Below, one piece after another: positions 52,309-63,863 of a DNA stretch of 64,000 bases. The stretch lies in contig RPFO01000027.1 in assembly GCA_009746045.1 (NCBI GenBank), positions 129,501 to 193,500 on the forward strand, given 5' to 3'. The notes beneath the pieces are model-generated. The model worked only from the letters and a program-made list of their open reading frames with translations, was not told the origin of the DNA and ran no database searches. A program made the position numbers and the translations under genes. Within the stretch, counting starts at the first letter, position 1. Each line of letters opens with the position of its first letter. Source of the DNA: Mesostigma viride. Taxonomy: Eukaryota; Streptophyta; Mesostigmatophyceae; Mesostigmatales; Mesostigmataceae.

Positions 52309-54900
52309 ATGGCTTCCAACAACGGCAACAACGGCAACAACAACAAGGGGAAGGCGCCTGCCAGGCGCACCTCACCCCGCCTTTCGCCGGAGGGCACGCC
52401 CTCCACCACCGATGCGAGGGTGACGCCCAACGTCACCTTCCGCACGGTGGTCGCTGACCAACCCAGGCGTCGGGGCCCGCAGGTGGGGCCCGGCGCCCGG
52501 GGGATGGCGAGCGGTCGGCCGTTTGCCACTGGCGGTTCGTCCGCCATGGCACCTGGGGGGCAGGTCCCCCGGGCACGACGTTCCCCCGTCGCAGGTGACG
52601 GGGGTCGTGAGCGGAGTGATTCCTCGAGGAGGATGGCGAGGTGCAGCCTGCGAGGCCTCGGCCTTCGCTTGAGCTTTCGTCGCAGACACCTGCGACGTCT
52701 GGCAACCTTTCCGTGGGCCGACAGATGGCCACCATGGACATTGACCGGTATGGGGAACATGTTCCGCCCCCGGTCGCGTTCGGGCGCCCACCCCATTTTC
52801 TCCCCCTTGGGGAGGACGACATCCCGGCGTTCATTGCGGTGAACGGCCGGATCATGCACCAACGTTTTCAGTTGCTTCCAGATGAGCAGATCACGCGATA
52901 GAGGTTCATCGGGTGCACACGCTGATCGAGGGGCGTCTTAGGATGCAGATCCCACTGGTTCAGGTGGCGGTTTGGCTGTACTGTTTCGCCAATCGGCCGA
53001 GGCACAACCCCGGCACTGTTGATCAGTGGGCGTCCAGGCAGCGCCAGAGAGAGGCGCTGCGCGTGGTCCCAGACCAGAGATCGCGCTGACTCCGTTGGGG
53101 CCGTGGCCCCAAGTCACGCCAGTTGGCTGGGGCCCGGATAGGCGTGAGGCGGCTGCGATGCCGCCTGCGACGGGGCGCGGGGCGGCAGACGCCCCCAACA
53201 CGCCCATGGGTGGTGAAGCCACCCAGGACCCTCTGGCAGGTCAGAGGGTCCAACCTCAGCCGCAGGCTCCCCCGCCCAGCGTGGGGGGCCAGGTGGCTGA
53301 GGAGGCCACCGGGGTCGCAGGGACCCCGGCGGCGACACAAGCGCCCGGGGTCGCAGGGACCCCGGCAGCGACGCCGGCGCCTCCGGCGCTGGCGGGGGAT
53401 GCAGCCCCCATGGAGGGTGTCACGGGCACCTCCAGCGGCTCTGGGGGGCAGGCCCCCTCTAGCCGCAACAAGGACAAGTCCCTGGCAGGGCCGGAGGGGC
53501 CCAGGGTCCCACCGCAGCTGGGCAGCAACCAGCACTGCTGGAGGGCGACCTGCAAGGTCGCGACTTCATCACCCTGGTGATGAGGCCGTGTGGCGTGCCA
53601 TACAGACAGCCACAGCCTCCTTCCGTGGGCTGGCCGACAGGAGCCAGCAGATGCACGTCGCGGAGGCGGGCAGCCTGGTGTGTGCAATCATCACGCACAT
53701 CCTGGGCCTGCCCAACCTCCAAGAGGGCACACGCAGGGTGTGCGACGACCTGCTGCCTGCCCTGCAGGCTCTCCTCTCAGGGAGGAGGGTGCAGGGCAGC
53801 AGGGTGCGTCTGGTGCGTTTGCTGGAGCTCCTACACAACGCCATCCTGAGAGGGGCGGGTAGGTGGCTAACTCTGCCTACCTGGTTGCATCATGATCTTA
53901 CTAACCCTACTGACGATGAAGTGTCCCTCTCTCCCACCTTCCATGATTGGGAGGAGGCCCGCAGCAGGAGGCGGGAAGTGACACACACTCACACCCCCAC
54001 CCAGCCCACCCCTATGTTGTCTAACCCTCCTACACAGCCCATGTTTGCCCATCCTGCTCAGCTCACTCAAGTAGCACTTCCCTCTCAGCAGGTCTCTCCT
54101 GTGAATGCTGCAGCAGCAACACCATCTTCTCCCTCTCCCCCTGCATCCCCCTCTAGGTTGCCCACTTACAATGAAAACCGTCCTGTGGATAGGATTAATG
54201 TCAGGGGGCTGCCTGAGGGGTATACTAGGGAGCAGGGGAATCATGCACTTCTCTCTCTGCAGCTGGCTAGGGAGGAACTGAATGTCAAGAATTGGTTTGG
54301 ATCTCTCATGCAGGGGGATTTCTACCATCAGTCCTCTTCTCAGATTCAGAATCTCATTCTTGTCTTCCAGCGTAGGTATCCCAAGTGGCAGGACACGCAG
54401 GCTAGGGCAGTTTGGGAGGCTTTCATGAAGGAGCTAACTGACCTCCTCTCCACCCCCTCATCTGTGGACATATATGGGGCATTCAGGTGGGTAGAGGAAT
54501 ACAGGGTCACATCAGTGGACTATGTGGCTGAGACAAAGAAATATGAGCTAGCCATCAAAGCACGTCCTGATGTCCAGCAGCTAGATCACAAGTTCTTGCT
54601 GCGTTCTTCCTTGAGAAACTCAAACTTGACAAAAACACCTACGCTATGCTTGCCACAGGAATGGCAAAGTACTGGGAGGACATGAAGGAGGCATTGGATT
54701 ATATCAAGCTGGCCTTGGCTCCCCTTAGCCAGGGGGCCATGGGCACCTCTGTAAAGAGGGTCAGGGGGGAAGAGAGGGAGGAGGAGGATAGGGAGAGGGA
54801 AGACAGGAGCAAGAGACCTGTCACTATGGCAGAAGTCAAGTCCCTGCTGGGACAAATGTTTAAGGGCAAGGGCAAGGGCAAGGGCAAGGGCAAGGGCAAG
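52309..54900 (+). CDS. Copia-like Gag (several frame breaks)
   Basis: Starts MASNNGNNGNNNKGKAPARR at 52309. It passes through at least three frame shifts (about 52635, 52895-52910, 53560-53580) and another near 54600. The N-terminal half is Pro/Ala/Gly-rich low complexity (GVAGTPAATQAPGVAGTPAA). The second half has a helical capsid-like region (AVWRAIQTATASFRGLADRS, NHALLSLQLAREELNVKNWF, FQRRYPKWQDTQARAVWEAF) and continues as YAMLATGMAKYWEDMKEALD in the pol frame. It is recognised as Gag by position and composition only. Confidence 0.6.
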
Positions 54901-54963
54901 GGCAGGGGCTGGGGCAAGGGCAAGGGTAAGGGGCAGTCTCCCTCCAAGGGGGGCAGCTCCAGC

Positions 54964-55040
<77 letters not shown>

Positions 55041-57366
55041 GAAGCAGGACAAGGAGGACAAGTCTTCTCAGCGGTGCACCCGCTGTGGCATGAAGTACCA
55101 CCTGCGGCCCACCTGCCGCAAGAACGTGGACGAGCTGGGGCATTTGGACGTCCTGTGCCACAAGTGCCACGGGCCGCCCCACGGTGACCCCAAGGACTGC
55201 AAGCGGCCTCCTTACGGCAAGAAGTGTGAGTCTCCCTCTCATGCTGGCTTGAGTGTGCCTGCTTCACCTCTTTCATCTGCATGCCCCACTGTCAGAGCAG
55301 TGAGCAGTTCTGGAAAGGTGCTACAGCTGGTTTCAGAAGATTATGTCTCTAAACCAACCTTCACATCTATGGTTCCCAAGGTGTGCAGAGTGTCCCCAGC
55401 AGAGGATGCTCAGATCAGTTTTCAGGAGCTTGCTTTGCAGTTGCATTTCCTTTATGGGCATGAAGTGAGTGCAGAGGTGGTGGCAGCAGCAATAGGGGGG
55501 GCAGCACTCAGACGTGCATGCCAGGTGGTCAGATCCCACTGCCAGCATTGTCAGTTCAATGCACCCAAACCCCCTAAGTGGCATGTAGCTACCCCACCTA
55601 AGAGCAAGGGCAGGGTGGTAGGAGATGTCTTTCATATCAAAGGACAATCTTACTTGGCACTTAAAGATGCATGGTCAAGGTACACAACCATTGAACCATT
55701 ACCTGGAATGGACAAGACACAGTTGCTCAGGGCTCTCTTGATTGCTCAGGCCAGGTACTACCCTGTGGAGGCATTGTTACTGGATCAGCAGTTCACGTGT
55801 CTTGCCAATGAACCAGGGTGTGAGGCTATTGATCTGGCTGGGCTAGAAGATCATGAGAGGCAAGGCATTATTGAAAGGGCCATCAGGTCCATTAAAACCC
55901 TTGTAGCCAAAGAAGATGGCAATCTGCTGGCTGACAGTGGGTCATATGCTGACAGAGCTCTGTGGTCCACCAGGTTGTGCCAAGTCCTCAACAGGAGGCC
56001 ACTCATGAAAACCCCACAAGGGGTGGTCATTACACCAGATGGATTGCATGCAGGCATTTATCCACCTGAGGTACTAGCCCTATACAACGCACAGCGAGCA
56101 CAGACAGCTAGCAGGTTAGCTGTCAAGGATGCAAAGCATCCACGTCCCACCTTCAGAGAAGGGGATCAGGTCCTATTCTACAAGGAGTCGGGACTAGGCA
56201 AGGTGGGTACCTGGCATGGGCCAGCCACCATCCTAAAGTTTAACACCACTGGCAGGACAGTGTTAGTTAAACACAATGACACGGGAAAAATTCACAGGTG
56301 TTCACCTCACAGGATGAAATTGTATTTTCCAACTGTGTCAGACGTGGCAGAGGAGGAAGAGCTGTTGGCCGACAGCCCTGTACAGTTGCCTGGCATCCCA
56401 GCGTTGCCCAGTGAGTGGTTGTTTGGAACACCCACTGGTGAGTGTGAGAGCCACACCCACTGTGACACCCAGGTCACCCTTGATGATTGCAGGCAGTCAC
56501 TGCAGGATTGGCCCCCTGCAGCAGAGGGTCACATTGGCAAAACAGGTGATCAGCAACCTATCACCTCTTCAAGTGTGAACATAGCTCAGCCACTAGCTGC
56601 ACCTTCCAAACGCAGCCTAGCAGACGCTGTTCGCATTTTACAAGCAGCTCATAGAGCCAAAGCTCAAACTGCTGCAGGATCAGCTAAGGTGGGGAAGGTT
56701 GGGCAGAATGACAATAGCCCATTTATGGTTGCAGTGGACACACAAGCCCAGGTCAGCATTATCAGTGCCCTGGCTGTGCCCCATTTGCCTTTGGAACCTT
56801 CACCCTGGCACCATGTGGCTGATTTCTCAGGGCAGTCATCCCTCAAGGTATTAGGTCAGGTCATGTTGACTATACTCGGTATCCCCACTCCTTTTCAGGT
56901 CTTGGAAGGTTATAAAGGGAATGCTTTGTTGGGGGATCCTTTTCTCTGTTACCCTGGTGTCCTCATATCCAGTGATAGACTATCCATCCAGGACATGGGT
57001 GGTGTTGATCTGAATCATTTCAAAATTTCTCTTGAAAAACTTCTTAACACCAACATTGCTTCTGTAAAATTTGCTACACCCAAGTATGCCCCAGGGCAAG
57101 AACCCTGTGTGGCAGACCTGGTTCACAACCAAAAACTTCATCCCAACTCATTTGGATTGGGCAAGCATGATGTGGCTAAAATGTCTCCTCTTTCTTATGA
57201 ACAGATAGAGCAAGACTGTCGCACACACATAGGATTCCTAAAATGGGTGGAGGCCTTTAACAAGGCCAGGGAAGAATGGGTAGTGCCAGATCCTCTTAGT
57301 CCTTCTCATACTCCCCTGTCACACCTATTGACAAAAAGCCTGCAGGGTGCAAGCACTTGCGCCTGA
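54646..57366 (+). CDS. Copia-like Gag end, zinc knuckle, integrase, aspartic protease
   Basis: 906 codons in one frame. Gag C-terminus; Lys/Gly repeats; a poly-Asn tract of about 26 from (AAC)n at 54963-55039; cysteine knuckles CTRCGMKYHLRPTC and CHKCHGPPHGDPKDC. Integrase: zinc region LHFLYGHE...CQHCQ; then GDVFHIKGQ (Asp at 55624), LLLDQQFTCL (Asp at 55783), GIIERAIRSIK (Glu at 55873); and an integrase C-terminal part (FREGDQVLFYKE, GTWHGPATILKF). A retropepsin-like domain follows: VAVDTQAQVSII (Asp at 56737), KVLGQVMLTILGIPTPFQVL, NALLGDPFL. The catalytic motif is DTQA where DTGA is usual. No other protease is visible between the knuckle and the integrase. The frame ends at 57366, and RT continues in other frames. 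Confidence 0.75.
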
Positions 57367-58030
57367 AGTTTGTGTGTAAACATAAGCCAGCAGCAGATGG
57401 GTCAGTCATTTTCATGCTAGACCTTGTGTGACAGAGTTCAAGGGCACCACTGATCTGACAGAGGCAGAGTTGTACACGCCAGGCATTCAGCAAACATCCC
57501 TAAAAATCTTGCTGTCTGTCTTTGTGGGTCATCTCAATGATGGGGATGACTATGTATGTAAGGCTACAGACATTAAAAGGGCTTTCCTGAAAGGCTCACC
57601 TGAGATAGCACAACAAGTGTGGCATGGTCAGGTGTATGTAGTCTCCACTCCCAGAGTTTGGGCAAAACACATCCCTCAGCAGTACCTGAAAGCTAACATA
57701 GGTGTTGAAGGGCTGCAATCAGCTCCTCGCATTTTCAGGATGTCAGCTCAGGCTGTGTTTGAAAAGCTAGGGGCTAGATATGATGACATAGACCCTTGCT
57801 TCTTTGTGGTCCCACACCCTCATGGCATTCTCACCTTTGTGTGGCATGGGGATGATCAGCTGATTGCTGGGCCAAGGCGTGCTGTGGATGATTTTATTCA
57901 ACAAGTGTCACAGCATTTTGAGATTGGCAAGCAAGTAGAGCTGGGCACCACTGCCATAAAATTTTGTGGCACAATGTTACAACTCCAGCAGCATCAAAAC
58001 CAGTGGGTGTGTGCACTTACTCTCCCAATG
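57300..58030 (+). CDS. Copia-like reverse transcriptase
   Basis: The RT start (CKHLRLKFVCKHKPAADGSV) is at about 57341-57400 in one frame. The main part is at 57428-58010 in another. Motifs: CVTEFKGTTDLTEAELYTPG; KATDIKRAFLKG (motif A); GVEGLQSAPRIFRM (motif B region); PCFFVVPHPHGILTFVWHGDDQLIAG with HGDD in place of the usual Y(V/A)DD (about 57841-57860). These match copia-type RTs. Frame breaks occur near 57305, 57420 and 58010. Confidence 0.78.
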
Positions 58031-58767
58031 ATTACATGCACAGCTGCTTGGAGGTTTTGCAAACAAAAATCAAACCTGGAGCCTGTCCTACCATTAGAGG
58101 CAAGCTGGGGTGGTTGTGCTCAACGTGTGCACCTCACCTGGCTGTGGTTAGCAGAGTTGATGATGATGTCTTGATGCAAGTAGGTCACAAAGCCATCACC
58201 AAAACTCTCCAGGAAGGCCCTCCCCTTATCTTGCACTCCTTGGATCTCCACAAAACCATTCACATCCAAGCTATGATGGATAGTTCCATGGAGTCCAGGC
58301 AGATTACCAAGATGCAGGCAAGGGAGTCAGGCTTGTATTTTGTGCAGAATGATGATGCACCCTTGTCTCTCATTTCATGGTACAGCCGGTTGCATAGACG
58401 CAAGGCTGTCAGCAGCAATGCTGCTGAGTGCAGGGCAGTGGTGTCAGCAGTGCTTCATGCCAGGTACTTGAATCATGTGCTGGTTTGGTTGCAGATGCAA
58501 GCAGGCAGCAATGCTGGGGTGGTGGCACACTTGCTCACTGACAGTCAGTCAGTCCTCAGTTTCCTTGCTAACCCCTATGCTGTCCACACTGATCTTGACT
58601 GGGTGGTCCTGAAACAGGAGTCCACCTACTGGGAGTCCACCCGTCACGTGGAGGACAAACACAACGCTGCTGATGCACTCACTAAAGTGCCTCAGCAGGC
58701 AGCTGACAATACAGCTGTTGTACCACTTGATGAACCCCTATGGCAAGCAGGCAACCCTGCCCCATAG
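57964..58767 (+). CDS. Copia-like RNase H
   Basis: Open to the stop at 58767. Motifs in order: IQAMMDSSMES (Asp), WYSRLHRRKAVSSNAAECRA (Glu), AHLLTDSQSVLSFLANP (Asp), STRHVEDKHNAADALTK (His/Asp end). This set is typical of Ty1/copia RNase H. It overlaps the end of RT in a different frame, which indicates an indel rather than a separate gene. Confidence 0.8.
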   Translation: MWHNVTTPAASKPVGVCTYSPNDYMHSCLEVLQTKIKPGACPTIRGKLGWLCSTCAPHLAVVSRVDDDVLMQVGHKAITKTLQEGPPLILHSLDLHKTIHIQAMMDSSMESRQITKMQARESGLYFVQNDDAPLSLISWYSRLHRRKAVSSNAAECRAVVSAVLHARYLNHVLVWLQMQAGSNAGVVAHLLTDSQSVLSFLANPYAVHTDLDWVVLKQESTYWESTRHVEDKHNAADALTKVPQQAADNTAVVPLDEPLWQAGNPAP

Positions 58768-59843
58768 GGGGGACGCCTAGCAGGGTCCTGTTCACCAGGG
58801 CCGCCTAGGTCACCCAGTACCCCTTGGGCAGGTCCAAGGGGTAGGTTGTGGCTTCCAGCAAGGGGGGTTGGTTGGAGTCTGTTTTTCATACATCTGCGTG
58901 CCCTATGCCCAATAAAATCTGTTTTGATTTTTTCAACACCATGGAATTTCGTTATGCACACCTTCATAGGTGGGCATGGGATGTATCTCACACCTTTATC
59001 ACTAGGGCGTATGCCTTGGTGGATTGGCCTTGAGCTCAGTGGCTCAGGTGCCCCCATTCAAGTGGAGGGTCAAAGCTCCCTTGACAGGTGGTTACCCAGG
59101 ACCCCAGTTCACTGTGGATATCCTGGGCCACCTGGCCTTACTGTTCAGTGGCAGTAAAGGCATGGGTGCTGTCATGTTGTCTAGTACAACGTGCTCAGCA
59201 CAGGTGCAGGATGAAATATTCCTGTCACCTGTCACCAGGACTTCAGTCACCCATGTGCAGGGCAGGGGTGGCTGGTCTCACACGTTGTGCAGGTGCAATG
59301 TGGCCAGGTCCAGGATGTCATAGTCCTGTCACCTGTCACTCGGACTTCAGCCCCCTCTGTGCAGGGCAGGGGTGGCTGGTCCTCACATGTTGTGCAGGTA
59401 CAACATGGACAGTGCAGGGTGCAATAAACCTGTCCACTGTCACTCCTCAGGTTGCAGGTAACCTGAGCTCAGTTGACCCAGCCTGGCTGGGTATTTTCTC
59501 TCTGAGTGGGCGATGATGATGGAACAACATGGAACCTCTTAAACGGTTACCTTGGCATTTTTACAATGGCTTCTTGGCTGGTGATGCACTCCCTGGATAG
59601 GCAGACAGGCATAGCTATCTCCCTTGTGAGCTCGCGAGGAGGAGGAACTCCCCGGGCATGTTGAGCTAAACGTGATGCCATCACAAGTATTGCACGAGTT
59701 CTGGGGCCCATCTTTTTCAGTCCAGATGTTGCAGTATGGGTGTCAGTTGCTCAGCACCTCAGTCAGCTTGGAGTCAGTCTCCTAGCTGGGCAGGGTCAGG
59801 CTTGAAGTCGCTAGCCTTCAACCTGAAAGGAAAACATAATGGG
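58768..59843 (+). other. Copia-like element 3' untranslated region with diverged repeats
   Basis: Non-coding. At 59195-59455 a block of about 110 bp recurs two to three times with divergence (TGTGCAGGGCAGGGGTGGCT and CTGTCACCTGTCAC words). GAAAGGAAAACATAATGGG at 59825-59843, just before the 3' LTR, is the likely polypurine tract. Confidence 0.6.
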
Positions 59844-60301
59844 AGTTAGATGAGATGCTTAGGCTGACACACGGATTTCCGGCCTGCGCGCCGCGTATTG
59901 CCTACCGCGGCTGAGCGGGACACCTCAGTACAGTACGGCAGGGTGTACGGTACTGAGGTGTCATGTGGACCGATGTGCGGTTAGTGCCAGACTGTTCCTA
60001 GGTGCTAGCTCGACCCGCCAGGTCCGGTGTAGCCGGGCCTGACGGGCCGAGTCTTAGCTGGTTGCTAGTGACGTGGTCGCATGGCATTGCAGTGTACAGT
60101 TGTCCACTGGTTGTGTGCTGCAGGTAGCACCGCCATAGGCATATAGGCGTAGCACTGGGGAGTGCCGCAGCACCCGAGTTTGCCCAGACGTTCCATTCTG
60201 AGCCCTCAGCTTCCATTGCTCTCTCATTGTATTATTGTAATACAATCATCATTCGCTCTCAGCTTTCGCAGTTGTTCGTCGTCCCTAGTCTCCATCCAAC
60301 T
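59844..60301 (+). repeat. 3' LTR of the copia-like element
   Basis: 458 bp, same as the 5' LTR except G for A in GTGCCRCAGCACC. Followed by GCTGG. Confidence 0.92.
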
Positions 60302-62925
60302 GCTGGCTCCGCAGGCATCCCGTCCCCCCGCCCCTCCCTTCACGCTCCCGCCTCTCGAGATCCCTGCCGTGCGCTCGCTCGACCAACTCGTATACGCCTG
60401 CCAGGTCAGTGCGGCCGTCAGGTGCCGCATTCGGCGGCACCCGCCCGCAAGGACCACAAGCCCCGCGTCCGAGACGCCGTCGCAATAGCTCACGTCTAGT
60501 CGCTCCAGATTCGTACAGTGGCCCGCGAGCGCTCTCACGCCGACATCCGTCACCCGTGTGCTCGATCCGTACGTTGAGATGCCGCAGGTCCTCCCCGCAC
60601 GCGGCTGCGAGCGCCGCAACCCCCTCGTCCCCGACCCGCCCGCACTCCCGGACATCCAAATGCTCCAATCGGGGGCACCCAGCGGAGATCCGTTTCAGAC
60701 CGGCGTCCGTCACCCCCCCGGGGCCGCACGACCAGGTGGCCAGCGCTCGCAGTCTCCGGCAGCGTGCCGCCAGCTGGGCCAAGCTTCTGTCCGTCACGCC
60801 ACGCGTGGGGCGCGGGGCGCGGGCGATCACTGTACTGGCGTCGGTCACTGTACCGCCAACGCCCCCAATGTTGCCATCATTATGATGATCATGACCGCCA
60901 GCATCATTACCGCCAGCATTGTCATCGCCGGCATCATCATCATGGGTATTGTTGTCATTGTTATTGTTCTCATCAGTCGCCACGCCAGATCCCCTCTCGA
61001 GGCCACTGGGCCCTTGGACGACGAGCCTGCAGAGGCTGGCCCCGCATCCCCTCGCGAGTGCGCTCACGCCGACATCGCTAATACTTGCAGCGCCCCATTC
61101 CGCCTCCGCCCTCCCTCCCCATTCCCCCTGGCAACCACAGCTGGGCCCGCTGCTGCTGCCCTGGATACAATGCCTGTTAACATCGTCGCCAGTGCCGGGA
61201 ACATCGCACGCTTGATGAGGTCCGAACGGCAGTAGCTAGCCCGGCGGAAATAGACGGCAATAGATGACGGCAGCGATCGCACAATGGAGGCATAGGCAGA
61301 CTCTCGCCAGCGACCTCCAGCGACTCAAACCGAGGGCAGTTTCTCGAGATTGCCACGAGGCTGGCATCCGCTACATAGCGGCAGTGAAACGCGGTCAATC
61401 CCAGCAGACCGTGGCAAGATTCAGCGAGTGCGACCACCCCCGCGCGTCGCTGACGTGACACCCTGAGATGTCCAACGTCGATCTCGAGGTCCGGACAGCA
61501 GCGTGCGCGAGCGCCAGCATTCCCGCATCTGTCACGCCCCGGACGCACCCCGCCACGTTTAAATGACGCATGTTCACGGAACTGCCCCGTGAAGCTCCCT
61601 CCGAAGGAGCCACTCGTGCCTTCGAGCGACGCAATTCGGCCCGAAACCAGCCCTCGATCCCGACACCGCGCCTGGAAACTGCCCTCCCGACAGCGCACCT
61701 GGAAACTGCCCTCCCGACACCGCGCCTGAGACGAGACGTTCCGACGGCGCGCCTGAGAAGATCTCTCCCAGTGTGGGGAGGTCCGCAGGGACCCTGGCGT
61801 ACGCGGTGCATGCTGGGCCACCAGCGACCCTCGAAGCGGCACCCAGCTGGCCCTTCGTACGACTGGTGGTCGACCTCGCTCCAGAGGCTCCATCTCGTCG
61901 GCGCGACAGGACAGGCGGAGCATCTGCAGGTTGGGGCACTTGGCCAGCAGCCAGGAGAGCTCATCGCGGCCGGGCCGCCACTCGCGGTGAATCAAATCAG
62001 ACTTCGTGCTGATCCCATGGGACTGTTTTTCAAGTTGCCATGCTGCATGGTCACCGTGGGCTGGTCAGGAACCGGACGAGCTGGTCAGACTGGACTGGTG
62101 CGTCGCCAACCCTGCCCCTGTGCTGGTCTGATCGGGCTGGCTATCAACCCCGCTTGTCACATTGGAATGGTTAGTGGCAAGACTTGGCCGCGGCGTGCTG
62201 TTGACATCGTCCGACTTGTTATTATGTAATTATCAAACTGGGTGGTCTCGGCGCGCTGGTCACGTAGTCCACACACAACTCGGCCTGGCGAAGGAGGGAC
62301 TCGTCCACGTACGGCCGCAAGGAAGGCGCAGCACGTGCGCCGCAGGGGTACCCGCTAGGGGATGGGGAGAAATGACATCACGCACGCGCCCACGCCAGGG
62401 ACCCCCATGAGCTGCTCCAGGGTGATCTTTCGCGATGTATCAACCAAATTGGATGCATCATCAACATGGGCACGCGGCCCCAGGGTGGGCTGGTCCATGG
62501 GCGCGTGCAGCCAGGCCTCAGCGTAGGACTCCTCGCGTAGGACACCTCGCGTAGAGGAGCACCATTTTGGGAAGAACACGCTAGGCTTCGGATCGCCGTG
62601 GCGGCAATCGAACTCCAAAGGGGGCACCCCGGTGCGCATGGCGGACCCAACGGGGGTTAGCTTGCACGCGCAGAACGCCGTGCGTACAACACCTCAGGCC
62701 TCCCAACACCTCGATGTCAAGGACCTCCTTACGACCAAGCGTTGCCTCAGTTGCAATGGCATCCTGGAATTGCAGAAGAGATTGCCAAGGAGGCAACGGG
62801 TGGGCATAAACGTTGGGCACAAGGTGTGGTGGGCATCAACGGTGGGCACAAAAGGGGTGGGCACAAGCATCACTGCATCGGCAAAAAATTGGTGGGGCAG
62901 AGCCATGAGGAATGAACACGATTTC

Positions 62926-63115
62926 TTATTGTGTTGGAACACGATTTGTATTGGAACACGATTACTTATTGTATTGGAACACGATTTCTGATTGTATTGG
63001 AACACGATTTCTTATTGTATTGGAACACGATTTCTTATTGTATTGGAACACAATTTCTTGTTGTGTTGGAACACGAGTTCTTATTGTGTTGGAACAGAAG
63101 TTCTTATTGTGTTTG
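62926..63115. repeat. 23-bp tandem repeat, about 8 copies
   Basis: Units of TTGGAACACGATTTCTTATT GTA repeat every 23 bp (for example 62951 and 62974) with increasing substitutions to the right. Confidence 0.9.
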
Positions 63116-63278
63116 GGACTGTTGTTGCCATCAGAGGTGATTACTGCCACCATGGTTGTCATTGATATCACCATCATTGTTATAATTGCCACCACCGTTG
63201 TTAATACTCTCATTACTAGTGCATGCTGCATGGGGATGAGGGGGGCGGGGGGGGGCGGGGCGCGCGCGAGAGAGAGAG

Positions 63279-63621
63279 AGTGAGTGAGTGAGTGAGTGAG
63301 TGAGTGAGTGAGTGAGTGAGTGAGTGAGTGAGTGAGTGAGTGAGTGAGTGAGTGAGTGAGTGAGTGAGTGAGTGAGTGAGTGAGTGAGTGAGTGAGTGAG
63401 TGAGTGAGTGAGTGAGTGAGTGAGTGAGTGAGTGAGTGAGTGAGTGAGTGAGTGAGTGAGTGAGTGAGTGAGTGAGTGAGTGAGTGAGTGAGTGAGTGAG
63501 TGAGTGAGTGAGTGAGTGAGTGAGTGAGTGAGTGAGTGAGTGAGTGAGTGAGTGAGTGAGTGAGTGAGTGAGTGAGTGAGTGAGTGAGTGAGTGAGTGAG
63601 TGAGTGAGTGAGTGAGTGAGA
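63279..63621. repeat. (GAGT)n microsatellite
   Basis: About 85 pure GAGT/TGAG units, flanked by G-rich runs (GGGGCGGGGGGGGGCGGGG and AGGGGGGCAGGGGGGGGGGG). Confidence 0.97.
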
Positions 63622-63643
63622 GGGGGGCAGGGGGGGGGGGGGC

Positions 63644-63785
<142 letters not shown>

Positions 63786-63863
63786 CGGTCAATGCGGAGA
63801 GTTAACAAATCCTTTCAATCCCACCAAAGTTTATGCAAACTCTATGCATGCAGAACGCGGGAT

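Larger units (their letters stand above)
51806..60301 (+). mobile_element. Ty1/copia-like LTR retrotransposon with protease after integrase
   Basis: 8.5 kb, LTRs 51806-52263 and 59844-60301 (458 bp each, one mismatch seen), target duplication GCTGG (51801-51805 and 60302-60306). LTR ends are AGTT...AACT, not TG...CA. Order on the + strand: LTR, primer-binding site, gag, CCHC-type knuckle, integrase, aspartic protease, RT, RNase H, untranslated region, polypurine-like tract, LTR. RT-RH last is copia order. The protease position is not. Several frame breaks occur in gag and RT despite the near-identical LTRs. Confidence 0.9.
51063..62820 (-). pseudogene. F-box/LRR (AMN1/FBXL-type) gene, frame-broken and split by a copia element
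   Basis: Blocks in order on the - strand. 62820-62340 has an N-terminal region with VYAHPLPPWQSLLQF, then an F-box-like ITLEQLMGVPGVGACVMSFL followed by LRRTCCAFL in another frame. 61995-61850 has LLAKCPNLQMLRLSC. 61600-61250 has NMRHLNVAGCVRGVTDAGML and VADASLVAISRNCPRFESL. 61067-60310 has GVTDRSLAQLAARCRRLRAL, GVTDAGLKRISAGCPRLEHL and GVRALAGHCTNLERLDVSYC. After the retroelement, 51560-51063 has FMYALARHCPELQYLFPVY, DSLVALARGCPKLKYLNLAL and LVARTCPRLMSLSVSDYC, with a stop. The repeats are the cysteine-containing LRR type of substrate-binding F-box proteins in SCF ubiquitin ligases. At least four frame shifts occur. An Asn/Asp/His-rich insert lies near 60880-60990. Intron positions are uncertain. 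Confidence 0.6.

Noticed and set aside
54699-55242. Poly-Leu / poly-Val / poly-Cys - strand ORFs
   Set aside because: Antisense of the (AAC)n poly-Asn and Lys/Gly repeats of copia-like Gag.
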